From CAVOJV01 sp963696325 (GTDB lineage: Bacteria; Pseudomonadota; Gammaproteobacteria; Competibacterales; Competibacteraceae): 16,256 nt of DNA. The stretch lies in assembly GCA_963696325.1 (NCBI GenBank), contig CAVOJV010000008.1, positions 1 through 16,256 of the forward strand, written 5' to 3'. The notes under the pieces are model-generated. The model ran no database searches, was not told the DNA's origin, and worked only from the letters and a program-made list of their open reading frames with translations. This document shows, piece after piece, positions 7,282-14,086 of this stretch (positions are counted from its first letter, which is position 1; each line of letters opens with the position of its first letter). The position numbers and the translations under genes were made by a program.

Positions 7282-7342
7282 GGCCAACGCCCAAGCTCAG
7301 CCATGCCGCGTTAGCGGCATCGGCTGGAGCGTTTGGTTAGGC
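7282..7342 (-). other. attC recombination site (61 bp)
   Basis: Minus strand: R'' GCCTAAC then CAAACGCTCCAGCCGATGCC, a short loop, GGCATGGCTGAGCTTGGGC and R' GTTGGCC. The CGCTCCAGCCG / GGCTGAGC(T) pair is the classic L''/L' signature. The stop codon of the DUF2283 gene (7337-7339) lies in R''. Confidence 0.9.
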
Positions 7343-7567
7343 ATGGTGTAAGTCTCCCATGCTTGCCGTTTCAAACGATATTCGGAGTTGTTCCGGGGCA
7401 GAAGCAGAGAAATTAAGCCTCTCAAATCCGATTACGTGTCCGGCCCGGTCTTTCATCAAAATGACCTCATCACCGGTTTCTTCACAGATATATTCATCTT
7501 GCGGGTTCCCGAACCAGACGGTCAATGTATTGCCAGTGCGGTCGTGGAAAACCTTTATCTGCTCCAT
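7337..7567 (-). CDS. DUF2283 family protein, probable antitoxin partner
   Basis: Encodes 76 residues. The pattern YICEETGDEVILMKDRAGHVIGFERLNFS near residues 25-53 is the DUF2283 signature (a short beta-rich domain describing an acidic strand, then G-x-VIGFE-x-L). Its start overlaps the stop of the upstream gene by 13 bases, and GAAGGTGA serves as ribosome site. DUF2283 genes frequently pair with DUF4258-like genes and are considered putative antitoxins or toxin modulators; function is not experimentally settled to my knowledge. Second gene of a two-gene cassette. Confidence 0.8.
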   Translation of the reverse strand: MEQIKVFHDRTGNTLTVWFGNPQDEYICEETGDEVILMKDRAGHVIGFERLNFSASAPEQLRISFETASMGDLHHA

Positions 7568-7872
7568 ACCCGTTCACCTTCTTTGATTGCATCGGTGGGA
7601 TAGGTCGTGATAAGAAAACCCTCATCATTGAGTCGCTTGACCACTGTACATAACCAGCGTCCAGGTTGCTCGGCACGATAAAAGAGGAAGACGGTAGGAT
7701 CACTCCGACTTCGCCGAACCTCGTCAGGTGTTTTCAAGACGCCTTGCACATCGGCAGCACGCTCCTGCATCACCGGATGTTTCACCGTCACGATCAACTC
7801 CCAGTAGTCACGGGCAACGCGAACCCTGAAACCAAGCGGGGTGGATACCTCAAAGAATAGCTCGCCATCCAT
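7555..7872 (-). CDS. DUF4258-like (BECR-fold) putative RNase toxin
   Basis: Encodes 105 residues from ATG 7872, just inside the cassette boundary. The order of elements is a strand-rich start (MDGELFFEVST), YWELIVTVKHPVM with a conserved histidine, a helix AADVQGVLKTPDEVRRSRSDP, then VFLFYRAEQPGRWLCTVVKRL and GFLITTYPTD. This HP...TPDEVRxSRxDPxVxLFY...CVVK...ITxYPTD pattern is that of small DUF4258/barnase-EndoU-RelE-like proteins found beside DUF2283. The His and the C-terminal YPT tail would be candidate catalytic positions. RNase activity is inferred. Forms a toxin-antitoxin-like pair with the overlapping gene. Confidence 0.75.
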   Translation of the reverse strand: MDGELFFEVSTPLGFRVRVARDYWELIVTVKHPVMQERAADVQGVLKTPDEVRRSRSDPTVFLFYRAEQPGRWLCTVVKRLNDEGFLITTYPTDAIKEGERVWSR

Positions 7873-7895
7873 TTTGTATCTCAGTCGATGGGCTG

Positions 7896-7959
7896 CCCTA
7901 ACGCTGAAATAAGCGGTGCGGAGCGTTAGCGACGCATCCGCTTCATTGATTGGTTAGAC
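7896..7959 (-). other. attC recombination site (64 bp)
   Basis: Minus strand: R'' GTCTAAC, arms TGAAGCGGATGCG and CGCACCGCTTATTTCA around a CGTTAGCGAC-region loop, R' GTTAGGG (last base departs from GTTRRRY). The TAA of the preceding cassette gene (7954-7956) lies in R''. Its R'' does not match the R' of the next attC upstream (GTTAGCT at 10635-10629). Confidence 0.8.
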
Positions 7960-8556
7960 TAATTTAGTAGCTTCGTCAAAAGTAAATTTCAGCGCTCCAA
8001 ATAGCTTGTTTAGATCAGTAATAGTAAAACTATCAATATTTTTTGTAAATTTTTTCTCAATTAATTTTCCAAACTCCCATAATTTACCATCTGTTACTAT
8101 CCCATAAATAGGCATTTGGGGGTTATTATTAAGGTATTCTGCGGCTATAAGCTCAGATAAACATTGCGCCCAACCTTGTTCAAAATCATTTTTCTTTGCT
8201 TCAGCGACAATAAGTAATGGAAATTCTAGCATGGTTTTTCCTAGTTCTGATTTTTTTGAAATCACATAATCTGGAGTACCACTTAATTTTTCATCATATA
8301 CAATAGGTTTTTGAACCCATAGTGAGATTTTTTCATAATAATATTTATACATTTCTCGTAATATAGGAAAAATAATGATTTCACATCTGGCTGCTTCAGA
8401 TGAGAAAACATCCATATTTCGTCGATTAAACTCGAATTCTTCGAAAAATATATCTGATGGTTTATGCTCTTTTACAACAACAAAATTATCTTCTTGATAT
8501 TTTATTTTGTACTCAGCTTGAACCTGAGAAATTGTCTTATAGTCACTGAATGCCAT
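7954..8556 (-). CDS. AT-rich cassette protein with PD-(D/E)XK nuclease-like motif
   Basis: Encodes 200 residues from ATG 8556. Residues are arranged as in PD-(D/E)XK nucleases: E54 in a helix (SSEAARCE), P95-D96 in SGTPDYVI, and E119-A-K121 at the end of the strand LLIVAEAKK, followed by a helix with QGWAQCLSEL that resembles the QxxxY-type helix of HsdR-N-like domains. DNA or RNA cleavage is a plausible inference. The gene is far more AT-rich than anything around it, suggesting separate origin. The stop is in the attC R''. The ribosome site is weak (CGGGG). Upstream the cassette is interrupted by the intron-like RNA and IS110. An upstream start at 8802 is rejected because that extension runs through the intron-like domain V and VI hairpins. 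Confidence 0.75.
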   Translation of the reverse strand: MAFSDYKTISQVQAEYKIKYQEDNFVVVKEHKPSDIFFEEFEFNRRNMDVFSSEAARCEIIIFPILREMYKYYYEKISLWVQKPIVYDEKLSGTPDYVISKKSELGKTMLEFPLLIVAEAKKNDFEQGWAQCLSELIAAEYLNNNPQMPIYGIVTDGKLWEFGKLIEKKFTKNIDSFTITDLNKLFGALKFTFDEATKLV

Positions 8557-8580
8557 AGCAATTAACCCCGTTTTTTTGTC

Positions 8581-9054
8581 TCCGCGGTAGTAATGCCGGT
8601 TACCCGGCGCCCCCCCGCACGGACCCGGACGTACGGTTTTCCCGCATCCGGTTCTTCGGTTGCACTCGCTTGCGTGCAGGCTGCAAGCGAGAAAATCGTG
8701 GTCTGTTCCCCAAATTTTGCGCAAAATTAGGGTGTCACGGTGGGTTACGCCTAGCACCGTCCCGTTAGATGCCACTAACGGAACCGCCTTGGCTCGGAGC
8801 AACCTGGACAGTTACCAGTATAGCCCATTTTCATCCGTGGGGGCGATCCATTCCTAATGATCATGACCGTTGGGGTTCGTTCCTCACCCCAACAGTCATG
8901 CCATTTGGCCTTGACACCCCCGTGGATGAAAGTACCTTATCGTCCTGAGGAGCGCCTCCCCAAGGCCGCTGTTAGGAATGGTAGTTCGACTCCGCCCCCA
9001 ACATGAGCCTGTGGTCCTGACTTGTACCCCCGACTGCTGCCTGTGAGCGCGCAC
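8581..9054 (-). ncRNA. ORF-less group II intron-like RNA (tentative)
   Basis: On the minus strand, 8654-8622 resembles domain V: lower stem GAACCGGA/TCCGGGTC, a CG bulge, upper stem TGCGG/CCGTA and a GAAAA loop; the catalytic triad reads AAC rather than AGC. It is followed by a domain VI-like hairpin GCCGG-GTAA-CCGGC (8608-8595) with a GNRA loop and the ending TTACTACCGC. Just before domain V is a simple hairpin (CTCGCTTGC/GCAAGCGAG, 8691-8665), where a domain IV lacking a reverse transcriptase would be, and a perfect palindrome (8713-8728) as a domain III-like stem. Further 5' a 103-base hairpin (8829-8931) and a 10-base perfect complement between 8848-8857 and 8972-8981 could be domain I with an alpha-alpha' contact. 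GTGCG at 9054-9050 is a possible 5' end. Alternatively part is IS110 left-end RNA. Confidence 0.4.
8829..8931. repeat. Long imperfect hairpin
   Basis: TTTCATCC (8829-8836) pairs with GGATGAAA (8924-8931), then GGGGG (8839-8843) with CCCCC (8917-8921); the inner part pairs CATGAC and TTGGGGT (8862-8876) with ACCCCAA and GTCATG (8886-8900) around a 9-base loop. No protein is encoded. The structure is readable on either strand; I interpret it with the adjoining intron-like sequence. Confidence 0.75.
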
Positions 9055-9058
9055 GGCA

Positions 9059-9115
9059 ACCTGACCGACCCTCACGAACCGGTTCTCCCGAGGAACCGGC
9101 CTCGAAGGGTCAGGT
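9059..9115 (+). ncRNA. Strong stem-loop upstream of the IS110 transposase, bridge-RNA candidate
   Basis: Outer stem ACCTGACC (9059-9066) with GGTCAGGT (9108-9115) encloses a perfect 7-bp hairpin CCGGTTC/GAACCGG (9079-9085, 9093-9099) with a 7-base loop. It lies 70-125 bases before the transposase start. IS110-group elements encode a structured bridge RNA in this left-end region; the guide loops cannot be assigned without knowing the element's ends. It could instead be the 5' exon hairpin of the adjoining intron-like RNA. Confidence 0.4.
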
Positions 9116-9183
9116 GCCCTCCGGGACCCTGGGGGTGCTCCTCGCGGGTCGTTACCTTCACCCTTTTTTCCGGGGAGATTGTC

Positions 9184-10401
9184 ATGGACATTCAACCGAT
9201 TTTTCGTTGTGCGGTCGGGATGGACGTTCATCTAACCACGATTGCGGTCTGTGTCATTATCGCCGAACCCGGCAGTGAACCGGAAGTCCATCGGCGGCAA
9301 TTCGGGGCTTTCCAGCGGGATCGGCGCGCCATGGCCGACTGGATTGCTGGGTTTAAACCGGATACGGTGGTCATGGAGAGTACCGGTATCTACTGGAAAA
9401 GCCCCTATGCCGCCCTGGAAAAGGCCGGCATTCGGGCGCTGGTCGTGAATGCCCAACACGTCAAAAAGGTGCCCGGCCGCAAGACCGACATCAGCGATGC
9501 CGAGTGGCTTGCCATGTTAGCCCGCGCCGGGTTGTTGCGCGGCAGTTTCATTCCACCGGAGTCCTTGCGGAATCTGCGCCAACTCAGCCGCTATCACAAC
9601 CGGACCACCGCCATGCTCGCGGCAGAGAAAAACCGCTTGGTGCGGGTATTAAGCGATGCCGGCATCCGCCTCACGGCGGTCGTCTCCGATGCCCATGGCG
9701 TGGCGGCCCGAGCCATGATCGACTGCCTGCTCAACGGCGGGACGCCGGAACAGGCGCTGGCCCACGCCGGGCGACTGCAGGCCCCGCGGGAGGAGTTGCT
9801 GGCCGCCCTTCAAGGAGAACTCAGCGAACACCACTTGTTTGTCGCCCGGATGATTCGTCAGCATCTCGATATCCTGGAAACCCAGTTGGCCGACCTCGAA
9901 CGGCAGTTGTTCGATGCCCTGAAACCCTATGAGGCGGCCTTGGAATTGCTGTTGACCATCCCCGGTATCGATCGCTTAGCCGCCGCCAAGCTGGTGGTGG
10001 AAATCGGTCTTGATATGACGGCCTTTGGCAACGCCGGCCGACTGGCGAAGTGGGCCGGGGTCTGCCCTGGTAACCACGAATCCGCCGGCAAGCGCCGGAC
10101 CGGCCGAACCATACCGGGTAACCGTTATGTCCGCGCCATCCTCTGTGAGATCGCGTGGGCCGCCATCCGAACTACCAGTCAATTTAAGAGCCGCTATCAG
10201 GCCTTGGTCATTCGTCGGGGGACCAAGAAGGCGATTATCGCCATCGCCCATAAAGTGCTCAAAACGGTGTTCGTGGTGTTGTCGCGGTCTGTTCCTTATC
10301 AAGATGCCACCGTCGATTACGAAGCTCTCTTGGTCCAACGTAATGCCCCACGTTGGCTCCGGCAATTGAAGAAACACGGCTACCTGCCGCAGGCAGCCTA
10401 A
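9184..10401 (+). CDS. IS110 family transposase (DEDD recombinase)
   Basis: Encodes 405 residues from ATG 9184 (GGGGAG 10 bases upstream); an upstream in-frame start at 9022 would translate the structured RNA region and is rejected. The N-terminal DEDD RuvC-like domain has D14 in GMDVH, E65 in VMESTG, and D102/D105 in KTDISDAEW. A helical linker (about 180-290) leads to the C-terminal Transposase_20 domain with LLLTIPGIDRLAA and GNHESAGKRRTG, including the conserved serine. Such recombinases move circular elements using a bridge RNA and leave no obvious terminal inverted repeats, so exact ends are unresolved. It is oriented opposite to the cassette genes and sits beside the intron-like RNA in the same cassette. 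The frame is intact. Confidence 0.92.
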   Translation: MDIQPIFRCAVGMDVHLTTIAVCVIIAEPGSEPEVHRRQFGAFQRDRRAMADWIAGFKPDTVVMESTGIYWKSPYAALEKAGIRALVVNAQHVKKVPGRKTDISDAEWLAMLARAGLLRGSFIPPESLRNLRQLSRYHNRTTAMLAAEKNRLVRVLSDAGIRLTAVVSDAHGVAARAMIDCLLNGGTPEQALAHAGRLQAPREELLAALQGELSEHHLFVARMIRQHLDILETQLADLERQLFDALKPYEAALELLLTIPGIDRLAAAKLVVEIGLDMTAFGNAGRLAKWAGVCPGNHESAGKRRTGRTIPGNRYVRAILCEIAWAAIRTTSQFKSRYQALVIRRGTKKAIIAIAHKVLKTVFVVLSRSVPYQDATVDYEALLVQRNAPRWLRQLKKHGYLPQAA

Positions 10402-10628
10402 CTTCGTTTCGACGGTAGTCTGAAAAAAACGTCGCTGAGCGACGACGGCCTCCTATTGTCCTGCGAGACCCCTACTTTCATGGCAACCTACGCGCTGAAA
10501 ATAAATGTTTTTATCTTAATTCCCTTTAATTCCCTTTAATCCCGCTATTGTTTCCAATAATGTCTAATAAGTTCTTGCCAGAAATTCTGATCTAAATTAG
10601 CGGAACTATGTTGATCGAATAACGCCTG
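10402..10628. other. Gene-free stretch: IS110 right end and cassette leader
   Basis: No convincing gene. It contains a minus-strand terminator (listed separately), a perfect tandem 10-bp repeat TCCCTTTAAT at 10521-10530 and 10531-10540, and, on the minus strand, ATTAGAC at 10568-10562, which differs by one base from the R' GTTAGAC expected for the cassette whose R'' is at 7959-7953. The right boundary of IS110 must lie in here but is not visible. Confidence 0.5.
10423..10444 (-). terminator. Rho-independent terminator, minus strand
   Basis: Perfect hairpin CGTCGC-TGA-GCGACG (10430-10444). Read on the minus strand it is followed by seven T (10429-10423). It would stop cassette transcripts coming from the CD-NTase side before they run antisense into the IS110 transposase. 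Confidence 0.7.
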
Positions 10629-10692
10629 AGCTAACGTTTCGGTTCAGCGGCGGGCCGCGCAGCGGACCGTCCGCTGCAACCGGTTGTTATGC
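10629..10692 (-). other. attC recombination site (64 bp) of the CBASS cassette
   Basis: Minus strand: R'' GCATAAC, then AACCGGTTGCAGCGGACGG, a loop, CCGCCGCTGAACCGAAAC and R' GTTAGCT. The arms pair except for single unpaired bases. R'' is the exact reverse complement of R' GTTATGC at 14267-14261, so 10630-14266 is one cassette. Confidence 0.88.
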
Positions 10693-10723
10693 GGCTCCCC
10701 GGGGGGCACAGTTCACCGATGCC

Positions 10724-11656
10724 TCACAGACGCAAGCCCTGCACATTGCCCACTTCCGCAACTACCCACTCATTCCACAACCTAACCGCCGCCTCCACAA
10801 AAGCGTCGCAGTTCGCTCGGGTCCAACAAGTATACTGTCCGTCACGCAGCAAGTAGTACTGCTCGTTGGCGCATACGAGATCGCTCTTCGAAGCCTCCTG
10901 CCTGTACCAGTTCAACGTGTTGACCACGCAGTCCTGATAGCTGGACGTCAGCTTTGCGTTCGGCACGTTGTAGAGAAGGCCTTCGATGTAGTAGGAAGGT
11001 GCAATGCTGGCCTTGATCAAGCCGTCGTCGACCATCCGGCTGCGCATGTTCTTGAAGACACGGGCCATGGGCTTGAGCCACTTTGCAGTGTTCTGGTGCT
11101 TCGTCGTCAGGTTAGCTGAGTGCTGCTTGGGATAGTTCGCGATCTGCTCACCCTTGCGGTTCCAGAAGCAGATACCTTCGACGTACTTGGAGTCGCTAGA
11201 CGAGCGGAACTTGAAGTAGCGTCGAAACTGTATTGCTACGATCACGTCGGCCTTTCGACGCGAACCACTGGCATCGATGGCAATAGCTTTGTCACCGGCC
11301 GTGACCGCCGTCCCGTACTGCGCCGTAAGCACTGACAGGACATCACGCTTGAAGTCGACGTGCGCGTAGGTGGCGTCACGGAACGCTGACTTGTACGCAG
11401 CCTTCTCCTCTTCGGTCAGGTTGGAGAGATCGCTCTGAAAGCAGTCGTCGAGCCGGATGACGATGTCCACGTCGCTCTCGGCGTAGATGTTCGTGTCGTT
11501 GCCGTAGGAGCCTTGGAGGAACACGCCGACACTCTTGCCGGCGTACGGCGTGGTGCTGGCTTCCAGAACGCTCTTTATCGTGTTGTACGTATTGCTGGAC
11601 TGGGTGATCGATCCCTGGTGGGACCACGTTTCGAGCTGCAATTCGGGTATTGCCAT
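10724..11656 (-). CDS. CBASS CD-NTase (cGAS/DncV-like nucleotidyltransferase)
   Basis: Encodes 310 residues, a normal CD-NTase length. Active-site elements of the OAS/cGAS nucleotidyltransferase fold are all present: LQGSYGN with G49-S50, SDVDIVI with D62 and D64, and the third acidic residue D137 in KADVIVAIQF. CD-NTases make cyclic di- or trinucleotides upon phage infection to activate a partner effector. ATG 11656 is used (AAGGGG 5 bases upstream); the longer open frame from 11803 is overlap with the patatin gene. It lies 13 bases after the patatin stop, so the pair is an operon. No Cap2/Cap3 or HORMA/TRIP13 genes are present, giving a two-gene type I layout. The gene itself is intact; clade and product are not determined. 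Confidence 0.9.
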   Translation of the reverse strand: MAIPELQLETWSHQGSITQSSNTYNTIKSVLEASTTPYAGKSVGVFLQGSYGNDTNIYAESDVDIVIRLDDCFQSDLSNLTEEEKAAYKSAFRDATYAHVDFKRDVLSVLTAQYGTAVTAGDKAIAIDASGSRRKADVIVAIQFRRYFKFRSSSDSKYVEGICFWNRKGEQIANYPKQHSANLTTKHQNTAKWLKPMARVFKNMRSRMVDDGLIKASIAPSYYIEGLLYNVPNAKLTSSYQDCVVNTLNWYRQEASKSDLVCANEQYYLLRDGQYTCWTRANCDAFVEAAVRLWNEWVVAEVGNVQGLRL

Positions 11657-11669
11657 CTTCGCCCCTTGG

Positions 11670-12530
11670 CTACGCAAGATATTCGCGGAGCTGCGCTTCG
11701 CGCGACGCGAACGACTCCCGACCACGCTGGAACAAGAGGTCGAGTTTCTTGAGGTCGTGCTCCAGCAGATCGGTCGCCATCTCAGGCGAGACGTAGGAGT
11801 CACTGATCCGGATCGTCAGCACGTCATGAAACAGAATCTGCCTGAGCTGGTCCATCGACTGCGTGTTGATCTCCAGAGTTTTCTGCAGTAGCTGGACGCT
11901 GATGAGGAACTTCTTTGCTAGCCACATCTTCAGCCCCGGTTTCGGGTCGGGGTAGACACCCACGCCGACGCTGACCAGCCGGATGTCCTTGCGCTCACGT
12001 CGGAGCGCCTGGACCGCGTCGGCGATCGCGTAGAGTGTCGGATTGTTTGCGCAGTACCCGCCATCGATCAGCTCGATGTCTTCACCCATCGAGGTCTTCA
12101 CGAGGGTTCGCTCGAAGAACGGATAGGCCGAGCACGATGCCTTGACGGCGTCGGCAATGCTGACCCCGAATCCCGGGACAAACGTACCGACTCGGCCGTG
12201 TGCCTGCGTGACACTGCCCTTGAAAATCATCGGGCGCTCGGTCAACCACCTGGCCGTTACGATCCCGATGCCGGTCTTCACATCACTGAACGTCGCATCT
12301 TTGAAGGTCTCGCTCGTCAGCTTCTTCAAGGCCATCGACCTGGTCGGAGCGGTCTTCTGCGACATGACGAAGGGTACGTGCTTGCGATACAGATCCAGAA
12401 TGTAGTCGACGCTGTGACCGAGCGCGATCAGTGACGCGATGATTGCTCCTGTGCTGGTCCCAAAAACTAGGTCGAACTTCTGGTGCAGAGGCTGCCCCAC
12501 CATCGCCTCGATCTCCTTCAGCACACCTAG
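11670..12530 (-). pseudogene. capV: CapV patatin-like phospholipase, C-terminal 286 residues (split by IS)
   Basis: This is residues about 30-315 of CBASS effector CapV; residues 1-29 are at 14087-14173, on the other side of the inserted element. It retains the catalytic dyad: Ser55 in GTSTG and Asp185 in LIDGGYCANNP. CapV-type patatins are membrane phospholipases that degrade the inner membrane when bound by the cyclic dinucleotide from the adjacent CD-NTase. The glycine-rich oxyanion loop (DGGGAKG) was separated from it. A new open frame begins at ATG 12554 within the IS end, adding MRGKSDKL before LGVLKEIE, but that product lacks the oxyanion loop and is probably inactive. Confidence 0.88.
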
Positions 12531-12565
12531 GAGTTTGTCTGACTTGCCCCGCATAATGAGGTAAG

Positions 12566-13947
12566 ATGACCTTAACTTACTTGATGAGTCCGGCGATCGG
12601 CAACCAATTTATCCCCCTAAAACGTGACCAGCCGGTGGTGATCCCGGTGCAGGAGTGGCTGGCCGAGGATCATCTGGCGCGCTTCATTGTCGAGCTCGTG
12701 GAGAGTCTGGATGTCACCCCGTTGGAAGCGGCGTACCGTGGGGGTGGCTCGGCGCCCTATCCACCGAAGATGAGGCTGGCACTGTCGTTTTATGGCTATG
12801 CCACCGGCCTCTTCTCCAGCCGGGCATTGGAGCGGGCCACCTATGAACTGATCCCAGTGATCTATATCACCGGTAACACCCACCCGGATCACAACAGCAT
12901 CAACACTTTGCGGAAGCGGTTTCTGGGGGAACTGAAGGGCCTGTTTGTGCAGATTTTACTGCGAGCGTATGCGCTGGGGGTGTTGCAGTTAGGCAAGCTG
13001 AGTCTGGACGGGAGCAAAGTGCACGCCAACGCCAGCAAACATAAGGCGATGAGTTGGGACTATGCCCACCGGTTGGAAGACCAATTGCGGGCGGAGGTGG
13101 ACGCCTTACTGCAGCAGGCTGAGACCGGTAACACCGAGCCGGCGCCGGGGCTGAAGGTGGCTGACGAAGTGGCGCTCCGGCAAGCCCGGTTACAGCAGAT
13201 TAGTGACGTGAAAGCGGAACTGGAGGCCCGTGCCAAGGCTTGGTATGAGCAGGAGCAAGCGGCCTATGAAGCGAAGCTGGCACAGCGGCGGGCGAAGAAA
13301 CAAGCCCGAGGTCGCAAGCTGGGGGGCTGTCCCCCCAAACCGCCGGAATCGGGTCCACAGGGCAAGGATCAAGTCAATTTTACCGACCCGGAGTCACAGA
13401 TCATGCCGGTGAGCGGGGGTGGTTTTGAGCAGGCCTACAACGCCCAGGCCGGAGTGGATCATGGGAGTCGCCTCATTGTGGTCAACCACGCCAGCCCGAA
13501 CCCGAACGATAAAAAGGAAACTGCAACCGGCGCTGGACAACCTCAGCCAGTTACCGGAGGAACTCGGTCAGGTCAACCAGGCACTGATGGACACCGGCTT
13601 TTTCAGTGAGGCCAACGTCAAGGCCTGTGAACAAGCCGGTATCACCCCCTTGATCGCCATGGGTCGTGCGGGGCATCATCCCACCCTGGAAGAGCGCTTT
13701 GCTGACCCCGGTGAAGCCCCTGACACCGCAGATCCGGTCGCGCGGGATGGAACACCGCTTGCACACCCCCGAAGGCAAAGCGCTGTATGCCAAACGCAAG
13801 TCCACCATCGAGCCGGTCTTTGGTATCATCAAACACGTGATGGGGTTTCGACAATTTCTGTTACGGGGGTTGCAAGCGGTGCAAGGTGAGTGGAATTTGG
13901 TGTGCATCGCCTACAATTTAAAACGGCTGCATGTATTAGCAGGATAG
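12566..13947 (+). pseudogene. IS1182 family transposase, two frameshifts
   Basis: A typical IS1182 transposase is readable across three frames. Frame 2 from ATG 12566 carries the DUF772 N-terminal domain (VVIPVQEWLAEDHLARF, GNTHPDHNSINTLRKRF), the LSLDGSKVHANASKH segment with the first catalytic Asp, and YNAQAGVDHGSRLIVVNHA. At about 13511-13522, in an A-rich run (ATAAAAAGGAAAC), the reading shifts to frame 3 (LQPALDNLSQLPEEL through MDTGFFSEANV, GITPLIAMGR). Near 13735-13750 it shifts again to frame 1 (MEHRLHTPEGKALYAKRKSTIEPVFGIIK), holding the final Glu. Each shift equals one extra base. Two lesions mean the transposase is dead unless they are sequencing errors. Confidence 0.85.
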
Positions 13948-14010
13948 GTCTGCCTGCAGCAAGGATAAAGGCGCACTGAGGGCAATAAATGCCCTCAGAA
14001 AGGGCGATAG

Positions 14011-14032
14011 AAACGCAAAATGTGCGTTTTTT
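14011..14032 (+). terminator. Hairpin with U-tract in the IS right end
   Basis: AAACGCA (14011-14017) pairs with TGCGTTT (14023-14029) around a 5-base loop, and T continues to 14032. It fits a terminator of the transposase gene and, being A-flanked on the other side, may also stop minus-strand transcription entering capV. Confidence 0.6.
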
Positions 14033-14086
14033 CGGCCTCATGATAGGGAAAATTGAAGTTTTTACCTCTAAGTCGGACAGACCTCA

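Larger units (their letters stand above)
12531..14086 (+). mobile_element. IS1182-like insertion sequence disrupting capV
   Basis: Ends were placed where the CapV reading resumes on either side: ...GGGAKGFYT on the right, LGVLKEIEAM on the left. They carry imperfect terminal inverted repeats: GAGTTTGTCTGACTT from 12531 inwards, and, on the other strand, GAGGTCTGTCCGACTT from 14085 inwards (two substitutions and one extra base). Size is about 1.55 kb, within the IS1182 range. The right part contains a 9-bp hairpin (13976-13998) and a terminator-like hairpin. I could not resolve a target duplication. Confidence 0.8.

Noticed and set aside
8557..8802. N-terminal extension of the PD-(D/E)XK-like gene
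   Set aside because: Composition changes abruptly from AT-rich coding to GC-rich hairpins; the extra residues translate the domain V/VI-like RNA.
9022..9183. Upstream extension of the IS110 transposase frame
   Set aside because: The added residues are proline/arginine-rich, cross a strong stem-loop, and the ATG at 9184 has a better ribosome site and begins directly before the conserved catalytic GMDVH.
9184..10401. Membership in the attC-targeting IS1111 group
   Set aside because: The element is not inserted within any attC seen here and no subterminal inverted repeats were found; only the general IS110 family assignment is supported.
11376..11627. Minus-strand 83-residue frame overlapping the CD-NTase
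   Set aside because: It is an out-of-frame shadow of the nucleotidyltransferase, whose catalytic motifs occupy the other frame.
12531..12554. MRGK at 12554 as the native patatin G-x-R-G motif and true capV start
   Set aside because: The genuine N-terminus with LTLDGGGAKGFYT was found at 14173-14087 beyond the IS, and MRGKSDKL is encoded by the IS inverted repeat.
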